From Clostridiales bacterium (GTDB taxonomy: Bacteria; Bacillota; Clostridia; Oscillospirales; Oscillospiraceae), in assembly GCA_014799505.1 (NCBI GenBank), contig JAAVHV010000021.1, positions 1 through 64,000 of the forward strand: a DNA stretch of 64,000 bases. Direction: 5' to 3'. Positions 57,533 to 64,000 of this stretch are shown piece after piece; position 1 is the first letter of the stretch, and each line of letters starts with the position of its first letter. Below the pieces are notes generated by a model. It did not search any database, was not told the origin of the DNA, and saw nothing but the letters and a program-made list of their open reading frames with translations. The translations under genes were made by a program, and so were the position numbers.

Positions 57533-58252
57533 CTACTCCCCTCCCAAGGTTGTAGGCATCATCTGGAGTTCATGAAAATACGCCCCTGCCAGCGCTATCG
57601 CAATCTTTTTCTGGTAGGCGCCGGTGAGCAGCAGCGCCGCCTCCTCCCCGTTGCTGAGAAAACCGCACTCCACCAGAATCGCCGGACAGTTGATGTGGTC
57701 AAACAGGTAGATACCGTCCGGCATGGGCTTGGCCTTTCGGTCATTGCCCGGACTCAATACCTGCCGAAGCACCTCCTGGGTGCCCTCCCCCCACTGCCGG
57801 CTTATGTCATCACTGTTAAAGAAGACTTGAGACCCGCTGTATCGTGGATCTGTAAAGTGATTTTGATGTACACTTAGCAGTATAGCGCCTTGGGTGCTTT
57901 CCACCAACGAGACCCGGTTTTTCAGATCGGAGGCTTTCTTCTGCCGGAGGGTTTCCGCGCCGCCGCTGTGCAGGGAAATGTCTGTCTCCCGGCTCAAGCG
58001 GGGCTCAACCCCCAAAAAAATCATCAACGCCTGGGTTTTTTGTACGATAGCCAGGTTAATATCGCTCTCTTTATCCCCGGCCGCCGTGCTGGCTCCGCCG
58101 TCCTCCCCGCCGTGTCCGGCGTCCAGAATCAGGGTCCATTGCCCTCCCACAGAAGCTGTGGCCGCCACGGACGCGGGCCGGTTACTGCCCAGCCAGCTCA
58201 CCCCGCCCAACACACACAGACACAGTACTAACAGCAGCATATCTCGCTTCAT
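57533..58252 (-). CDS. N-acetylmuramoyl-L-alanine amidase (Amidase_3, CwlD-like)
   Basis: LILDAGHGGEDGGAST, SVHQNHF, PAILVECGFLSNGEEAALL. Confidence 0.9.
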   Translation of the reverse strand: MKRDMLLLVLCLCVLGGVSWLGSNRPASVAATASVGGQWTLILDAGHGGEDGGASTAAGDKESDINLAIVQKTQALMIFLGVEPRLSRETDISLHSGGAETLRQKKASDLKNRVSLVESTQGAILLSVHQNHFTDPRYSGSQVFFNSDDISRQWGEGTQEVLRQVLSPGNDRKAKPMPDGIYLFDHINCPAILVECGFLSNGEEAALLLTGAYQKKIAIALAGAYFHELQMMPTTLGGE

Positions 58253-58307
58253 AAGCCAGTCCCCCTTCCCTCTACCATATGAGGGCGGGGGCGGCTTCAT
58301 GCCTGGA

Positions 58308-59777
58308 TCAAAGGTAGGAGAACACCTCTGTATGCCGCTGGGAAACGGCCACAGACACCTGGGGGAATGCTTTGGACAGCCAGCCCTGCAATACCGAGCA
58401 GACCACGTTTTCTGTGGGGAAATGCCCAGCGTCCACCAGGCTGAGACCCAAGGCCCTCGCCTCCAGGAATTGATGGTATTTCACATCAGAGGTGACAAAG
58501 GTATCGCAGCCCTGGGCCAGGGCGTCGCTCATAAATTCCGCGCAGGCGCCGCCGCCCACCGCGACATGGTGAACCGGCCTGCCGCCGTCCACCAGCCGGA
58601 TGCCGTTGGCGCCCAATAGACGCTTCACCGCCATGGCAAAGTCGTACAGGGGTTGCTCAGAGACACAGCCCACCCGGCCGATGCCATAGGGCCTCCCCTG
58701 CCCATCCACACCCTCTTGCTTTAATTGGCGGATGTCAGCCAGTCCCAGGCGCAGGGCCAGCGCGTCGTTGACCCCTCCCTCCACCGCGTCCAGGTTGGTA
58801 TGAGCGCAGATGGCGGCGATATGGTTTTCCGCCAGGGCTAGCAGGACTCTTCCGGTGACGGTCTGGTCTGTCACCGATTTCGCCCCACCAAAGATCACAG
58901 GGTGGTGGGAAACAATGAGCTGAGCTCCCTGCTCGGCGGCCTCCTGGACAACCTGCTCCGTGATGTCCAGCGCCACCAGGATCTTGCTGACGGGGGCCTC
59001 CTCCCTGCCAACCAGGAAACCTGCGTTGTCAAACTCCTCCTGTAGCTCAAATGGGGCCTTTTCCTGCAAAAAGGCAAACACTTCGCCCACGGTCGTCATG
59101 GATTTCAACTCCTTTTTCATCTTGCGCAGCCCGGATAATGCCTCTTCCAGCTCCGCAATGGCGGTCTGGTCGGGGTCATGAGCGGCTAACTGTCCCCGCA
59201 GGGCCTTTCCGGCTTTCTCCTCAATCATGGTTAGATAGTCTGGCCGGAGCGGATCGCGGCTGTTCTTCCCTGCCCAAAGCTCCGCTGGAGATAGGGGTGC
59301 CATCCAACCGCCCCGGACGCTCCAAATACCATAAAGCCTTTTTCCTTCCCGGACAATTTGTTCACTGAGGATGGAGTAGTTATGGCTCTGGAGCCACAGG
59401 CGAAGCTGGGGCATTCCTGTCATAGGCTGCAAAAGCAGCAGCTTCTCCTGACACGTCCAGGGTGCGGCTTCCAAAATAGTGGCGATAGTCTCCCCTCCCA
59501 TTCCGGCGATGACCACTGTATCCACCTCGTCCGCAGCTATGTCAGTCAGGCCGTCGCATAGGCGAAAGGAGATTTTTTCGCTCTGTCTATACTGCTGGGC
59601 AGTTTCCTTGGCCCGATTCAGCGGCCCCTCCCGCAGGTCGGCGGCAATGGCTGTTTCAATACGGTCATTCAACAGCAGCCAAACCGGCAGATATCCGTGA
59701 TCAGTACCCACATCGGCCAGTCTTGCGCCCTGAGGAACCTGCTGAGCGATGGCCTGGAGTCTGGGCGTCAGTTCCAT
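58308..59777 (-). CDS. fused tRNA (adenine22-N1)-methyltransferase (TrmK) - Nif3-like dinuclear metal centre protein
   Basis: N-term LADVGTDHGYLPVWLLL (TrmK SAM motif); C-term EEFDNAGFLVGREE, LIVSHHPVIFGG, ICAHTNLDAVEGGVNDALA (Nif3); no stop codon between them. Confidence 0.9.
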   Translation of the reverse strand: MELTPRLQAIAQQVPQGARLADVGTDHGYLPVWLLLNDRIETAIAADLREGPLNRAKETAQQYRQSEKISFRLCDGLTDIAADEVDTVVIAGMGGETIATILEAAPWTCQEKLLLLQPMTGMPQLRLWLQSHNYSILSEQIVREGKRLYGIWSVRGGWMAPLSPAELWAGKNSRDPLRPDYLTMIEEKAGKALRGQLAAHDPDQTAIAELEEALSGLRKMKKELKSMTTVGEVFAFLQEKAPFELQEEFDNAGFLVGREEAPVSKILVALDITEQVVQEAAEQGAQLIVSHHPVIFGGAKSVTDQTVTGRVLLALAENHIAAICAHTNLDAVEGGVNDALALRLGLADIRQLKQEGVDGQGRPYGIGRVGCVSEQPLYDFAMAVKRLLGANGIRLVDGGRPVHHVAVGGGACAEFMSDALAQGCDTFVTSDVKYHQFLEARALGLSLVDAGHFPTENVVCSVLQGWLSKAFPQVSVAVSQRHTEVFSYL

Positions 59778-59807
59778 ATCCTCTCTCCTGCTTTCCAGAA
59801 ATAAACG

Positions 59808-59831
59808 AAAAGAGCGGAATTTCCGCTCTTT
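59808..59831. terminator. Rho-independent terminator
   Basis: AAAAGAGCGGAA/TTTCCGCTCTTTT dyad. Confidence 0.7.
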
Positions 59832-59844
59832 TCAGACGTGCCAA

Positions 59845-60042
59845 TCAGGCGATGGTGGCGTTCAGCTTGTCCAGCAGAGCGTCCACATCTACCCCATGAA
59901 CCATGCAGGCCTGCTCCACGGTTTCCCCGCGGGAGGACGGGCAGCCCAGGCAATGCATACCAATGGACAGGAAAATGGGAGCAGTGTCAGGCGCGATGTC
60001 CAGAATATCGCCGATGATGGTATCCTTTGTAATTTGAGCCAT
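59845..60042 (-). CDS. DUF1858 domain protein
   Basis: MAQITKDTIIGDILDIAPDTAPIFLSIGMHCLGCPSSRGETVEQACMVHGVDVDALLDKLN. Confidence 0.9.
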   Translation of the reverse strand: MAQITKDTIIGDILDIAPDTAPIFLSIGMHCLGCPSSRGETVEQACMVHGVDVDALLDKLNATIA

Positions 60043-60146
60043 GTTCGGATAGCCTCCTTGCAGTTTTTGTCGAACGAATATAGTATACCCAATATGCCAG
60101 CAGTTTGCAAGTGTTTGCTGAAAAAATCCGAAGTATCAATGAAAAA

Positions 60147-60177
60147 GGAGCACCGCAACTGTATGCTGCGGTGCTCC
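60147..60177 (-). terminator. terminator of tRNA-Gln
   Basis: GGAGCACCGCA...TGCGGTGCTCC immediately 3' of the tRNA on the minus strand. Confidence 0.65.
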
Positions 60178-60180
60178 CTT

Positions 60181-60254
60181 TGGCAGCGGATGAAGGATTC
60201 GAACCCTCACAAACAGAGTCAGAGTCTGGTGTGCTACCATTACACTAATCCGCT
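60181..60254 (-). tRNA. tRNA-Gln (anticodon CTG)
   Basis: Minus: AGCGGAT TAGTGTAATGGTAGCACACCAGACTCTGACTCTGTTTGTGAGGGTTCGAATCCTTC ATCCGCT G CCA; loop CTCTGAC; encoded CCA. Confidence 0.95.
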
Positions 60255-60435
60255 ATATCGCCGTTCTCAAGTGACCTAGGTTATTATACCAAAACATTGC
60301 GGTTTGTCAACCCTTTTTGCAAAGTTTTCTGCAAAAAAACCGGCGGACATATTTGCCCGCCGGTTAGCACATGAATCATAGTAATGCTTTGCCCCAATCT
60401 CATCAGCCTAAGATAGGCGCATAAGCTTTCGCCCT

Positions 60436-61032
60436 TTACTCCAAATGGTTCAGGATTCCTCCCAGAAGCTCCGACTTTCCCTCCCCTTTCTCCGCAGAAA
60501 ACAGGATGAGGGGCACGGAATTCGGCAGGGCAAGCGTATCGCAGATCAGCTGCGCGTTGCCCTCAATCTCGCTCTTTTTCAGTTTGTCCAGCTTATTGGC
60601 TACAACAAGGAATGGACGTTCTGAACTCAAAAACACCTGGGCCATCGTACAGTCGTCTGCCGTAGGCTTATGCCGTGCGTCCACAATGAGCACACCCAGA
60701 GCCATCCGCTGGGTATCGGCAAACCACGCCTCGATCAGTCTCCCCCAACGCTCCCGCTCCTGCTTGGATACCTTGGCGTAGCCATAGCCGGGCAGATCTA
60801 CCAGATACAGCTTTTGGTCAATGCGAAAATAGTTAATGTGGGTGGTCTTGCCGGGCGCGGCACCCACACGGGCAAAATTCTTGCGGTTGAGCAGCCGGTT
60901 GATAGCCGATGATTTGCCCACATTCGACCGTCCGGCAAACACCACCTGGGGCAGCCCGTCCCGGGGAAAGTCCGCCGGCTTGGCCGCCGAACGGACAAAT
61001 TCCGCCATATTCCAATTTACTGTCATGGGCAT
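60436..61032 (-). CDS. engB: ribosome biogenesis GTP-binding protein EngB/YsxC
   Basis: FAGRSNVGKSSAINRLLNRK, VDLPGYGYAKVS, VANKLDKLKKSE. Confidence 0.96.
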   Translation of the reverse strand: MPMTVNWNMAEFVRSAAKPADFPRDGLPQVVFAGRSNVGKSSAINRLLNRKNFARVGAAPGKTTHINYFRIDQKLYLVDLPGYGYAKVSKQERERWGRLIEAWFADTQRMALGVLIVDARHKPTADDCTMAQVFLSSERPFLVVANKLDKLKKSEIEGNAQLICDTLALPNSVPLILFSAEKGEGKSELLGGILNHLE

Positions 61033-61036
61033 CCCC

Positions 61037-63457
61037 TCATTGGCGCAGATTGACAGCGCGGCCCACAGCGCGCGGTGTATCCGGCGACTGAAGAGGTACC
61101 GAGTCTATCTGTACAGGCAAATTGCTTGTCAGTGCTTGAGCCAGCACTTCATCCGCCTGATGGGCCTGCACAAAAGTGAGTGACTTCCGCACGGTCTGGT
61201 CAATATCCTCCAGATCCTTACCGTTGTCCGCCGGAATGATGACAGTTGACATCCCACCCCGCAGGGCGCCCATCGTTTTTTCCCGCAGGCCGCCAATGGC
61301 CAGCACTCGGCCCCGAAGGGTGATTTCGCCTGTCATAGCCACATCTCTTCGTACCGGTATACCGGTAAGTGCGGAAACCATCGCAGTAACGATGGCAATT
61401 CCGGCAGAAGGCCCGTCTTTAGGCACCGCGCCCTCGGGGAAATGGACGTGAATGTCCTTTGTGCTGTGAAATTCCGGATCTACCCCCAGCTGAGCTGCGC
61501 GGCTGCGGATATAGGACAGCGCCGCCTTAGCCGACTCCTTCATCACATCACCCAGATTGCCCGTGAGGACTACCTTGCCTGTACCCGGGACTACGTTGAC
61601 CTCCACCTCCAGGATCTCGCCGCCCACAGAGGTCCAAGCCAAACCATTGACCACACCCACTAGAGGCTCCCGGACGGGCTTATCCTCCAGATAGCGGCGC
61701 GGACCTAGAAAGTCCTGCAAATTTAGCTCTGTAATGTTAATTCGCTTTACATTTTTCTGCACAATTTGCATTGCGCTTTTTCGGCATAAGGCCGCCAGTT
61801 TCCGCTCCAACAGACGCACACCGGACTCCTTGGTGTACCCGGCAATCAGCGTCTCGATACCGATATCGCTGATTTTGAGCTGAGCCCGCGTCAGCCCGTG
61901 GTGCTTCAGCTGCCGGGGCAGCAAATAGCGCTTTGCAATTTGCAATTTTTCCTTGTCCGTATAGCTGGGTAGTTCAATGACCTCCATGCGATCCAGCAAT
62001 GGACGGGGCACGGTGTCCGTGGTATTGGCAGTGGTGATGAACATCACGTCGGATAGGTCAAAAGGCAGCTCCAAATAGTGATCCCGGAAGGTGCTGTTCT
62101 GTTCGCTGTCCAGCACCTCCAGCAGCGCCGCCGCCGGATCTCCCCGGTGGTCACTGCCTACTTTGTCGATTTCATCCAGCAGCAGCACCGGATTAGCGCT
62201 GCCCGCCTGCTTGATGCCAGCAATGATCCGGCCCGGCATAGCCCCAACATAGGTCTTTCGATGGCCTCGAATATCCGCCTCATCTCGGACACCGCCCAAG
62301 GAGATGCGGGCAAGTTTTCGGTTCATGGCCCTGGCCACGCTCATGGCAATGGAGGTTTTGCCTACCCCCGGCGGGCCCACTAGGCAGATGATTTGACCTT
62401 TCAGCTCAGGCGCCAGCTGCTTGACCGCCACAAATTCCAGAATGCGTTCCTTCACTTTTTCAAGGCCGTAATGATCCGCGTCCAGCGCCTTGGAGACCGC
62501 TGTGACGCTCACCCGCTCACGGGTTTTGATCTGCCAAGGCAGCTCTAGGCAGGTATCAAGATAGGTGCGGATCACCGCCGCCTCCGAGGATCCATAGGGC
62601 TGCTTTTCCAGGTGCTTTACCTCTTTGAGCAGCTTATCCCTCACCTCATTGGGCAGCTTGGCCTGCGTGACCTGGCGACGGTATTCGGCAATCTCATTGT
62701 CCTCCTCCCCATCCCCCAGTTCACGCTGGATGACCCGAAGCTGCTCCCTCAAAAAATAATCCCGCTGGCTGGCGGTTATCTGCTCGTGAATTTTGGCGGC
62801 CAGCTCGCTCTCTACTTCCAGTATCTCTACTTCCCTGCTTAAGATGCGGCACAGGCGATCCAACCGGCGCGCGGGCCGCAGCTCTTCCAGCACTGCCTGC
62901 TTGTCCTCAAACCGAAGGGGCAGATTCTGTGCGGCATAATCGGCGATATAGCCCGGATCGTTGCTGGCAAGGAGCTTTAGATAGGTCTCTGGAGCCACCC
63001 GATCGGACAGCTCTGTATACCGCTCCATTTGATTGTACACCTGTCGAATAGCAGCCTCCGTCCGGGGTGAGTTCCCCTTGGGCGAGGACAGCTCCGCCAG
63101 GTATTCCACTTCTGCTGTAAGATATGGCTCTGTAGCGGCAAGCCGCAGGAGGCGTCCTCGGCTGCGGCCTTCCACCATCACCCGGACACCGCTCTCCGGC
63201 AGGCGCAGGATCTGTTTCACGTCAGCCACAGTTCCGATGGCATATAAATCACCCTGAGAGGGATTTTCCACTGTCAGATCTCGCTGAGTCACCAGGAATA
63301 TTGCTTTATTTTCCCCCATGGCCTCTTCCAGCGCCTGGATGGAGGCGGCACGGCCCACATCAAAGTGGAGCATTAGCTGGGGGAATACAGTCAGCCCCCG
63401 CAGGGCCAGGACAGGGATGGTTACCGTCATTGATCCGTCTGTCCGCATATCTGTCAT
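61037..63457 (-). CDS. lon: ATP-dependent endopeptidase Lon
   Basis: 806 aa; GPPGVGKTSIAMSVARAMNRK; PEGAVPKDGPSAGIAIVTAMVSAL catalytic Ser region. Confidence 0.97.
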   Translation of the reverse strand: MTDMRTDGSMTVTIPVLALRGLTVFPQLMLHFDVGRAASIQALEEAMGENKAIFLVTQRDLTVENPSQGDLYAIGTVADVKQILRLPESGVRVMVEGRSRGRLLRLAATEPYLTAEVEYLAELSSPKGNSPRTEAAIRQVYNQMERYTELSDRVAPETYLKLLASNDPGYIADYAAQNLPLRFEDKQAVLEELRPARRLDRLCRILSREVEILEVESELAAKIHEQITASQRDYFLREQLRVIQRELGDGEEDNEIAEYRRQVTQAKLPNEVRDKLLKEVKHLEKQPYGSSEAAVIRTYLDTCLELPWQIKTRERVSVTAVSKALDADHYGLEKVKERILEFVAVKQLAPELKGQIICLVGPPGVGKTSIAMSVARAMNRKLARISLGGVRDEADIRGHRKTYVGAMPGRIIAGIKQAGSANPVLLLDEIDKVGSDHRGDPAAALLEVLDSEQNSTFRDHYLELPFDLSDVMFITTANTTDTVPRPLLDRMEVIELPSYTDKEKLQIAKRYLLPRQLKHHGLTRAQLKISDIGIETLIAGYTKESGVRLLERKLAALCRKSAMQIVQKNVKRINITELNLQDFLGPRRYLEDKPVREPLVGVVNGLAWTSVGGEILEVEVNVVPGTGKVVLTGNLGDVMKESAKAALSYIRSRAAQLGVDPEFHSTKDIHVHFPEGAVPKDGPSAGIAIVTAMVSALTGIPVRRDVAMTGEITLRGRVLAIGGLREKTMGALRGGMSTVIIPADNGKDLEDIDQTVRKSLTFVQAHQADEVLAQALTSNLPVQIDSVPLQSPDTPRAVGRAVNLRQ

Positions 63458-63581
63458 GAGGGGTCACTCCTTTCCCTACTTAAAGGGGGCGGGCCTCCGC
63501 CCGCCCCAAAACAACTCATTGTTCAATTGCTGGCACCGCTGCCGGATAGGGCAAAACCGGCAGCTGAGCTTGCCAGATGGT

Positions 63582-64000
63582 TTAGGACGCGTTTCCTCGG
63601 GGCGATGCCTGTCCGCCTTTCTCTGTGCGCAGCGCAGCCGCACCCAGCCTGGGCCGCGCGGGACGGCCCTCCTGACGCACGATCTCAGGCTCGCCCTCGC
63701 CATTGATAGCTTCGGCCGTAACAGTCACCTTAGCAATGCTCTGATCGGAGGGAGCGTCATACATGACAGGCGTCATAACCTCCTCCAGCACCGCCCGCAG
63801 GCCGCGGGCGCCGATTTTGCGCTCCAGCGCCTTATCTGCGGCGGCATCCAGCGCCTCGGGAGTAAACTCCAGCTCCACATTGTCATAGTCCAGCAGGCAC
63901 TTATACTGCTTCACCAAGGCATTTTTCGGCTCGGTGAGAATGCGCACAAGCTGCTCCCGATCCAGCGCCTTCAGCGTGGTAATAATGGGTAGGCGGCCGA
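63582..64000 (-). CDS. clpX: ATP-dependent Clp protease ATP-binding subunit ClpX (C-terminal part; 5' end beyond window)
   Basis: Open frame to the window edge: RLPIITTLKALDREQLVRILTEPKNALVKQYKCLLDYDNVELEFTPEAL. Confidence 0.93.
   Translation of the reverse strand, partial: GRLPIITTLKALDREQLVRILTEPKNALVKQYKCLLDYDNVELEFTPEALDAAADKALERKIGARGLRAVLEEVMTPVMYDAPSDQSIAKVTVTAEAINGEGEPEIVRQEGRPARPRLGAAALRTEKGGQASPRGNAS

Noticed and set aside
1-64000. CRISPR arrays, IS elements, prophage, toxin-antitoxin or classical defence islands
   Set aside because: Looked for short regularly spaced repeats, transposase/integrase-terminase genes and defence-type genes; none recognised besides the Xer-type recombinases.

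Overview
The window looks like a contiguous, mostly syntenic chromosomal segment of a fairly GC-rich Clostridia member, probably Oscillospiraceae-like (inference from gene content and codon usage). No CRISPR array, IS element or prophage was recognised. Main blocks: arginine biosynthesis operon (argH-PAS-argC-argJ-argB-argD-argF); sirtuin/CPBP; DUF2975/XRE plus lipoproteins; 2-hydroxyacyl-CoA dehydratase activase-like pair followed by a DIP1984-family gene and a tRNA-like RNA structure; asnB; FMN riboswitch with ECF S component; BlaI/M56 pair; feoAAB-FeoB-associated cluster; MATE and BceAB-like transporters; SCIFF RiPP precursor and radical SAM maturase; spoIIM-like/xerD/ruvC-ruvA-X-ruvB; sigH-like; purB; ATP-PFK, PPi-PFK and aldolase; xerC-like; radA; cwlD-like; a TrmK-Nif3 fused ORF; tRNA-Gln; engB-lon-clpX (clpX truncated by the window end). 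Best leads: (i) the tRNA-like structure just 3' of the DIP1984 gene, (ii) repeated GTTAGC-type operators overlapping both the feoA and feoB promoters, (iii) the in-frame TrmK-Nif3 fusion with an internal Shine-Dalgarno and start, (iv) an AT-hook-tailed tyrosine recombinase near a perfect 16-bp AT-rich inverted repeat, (v) an uncharacterised gene inserted between ruvA and ruvB. All calls come from reading the sequence and family recognition; no database search or folding program was run.
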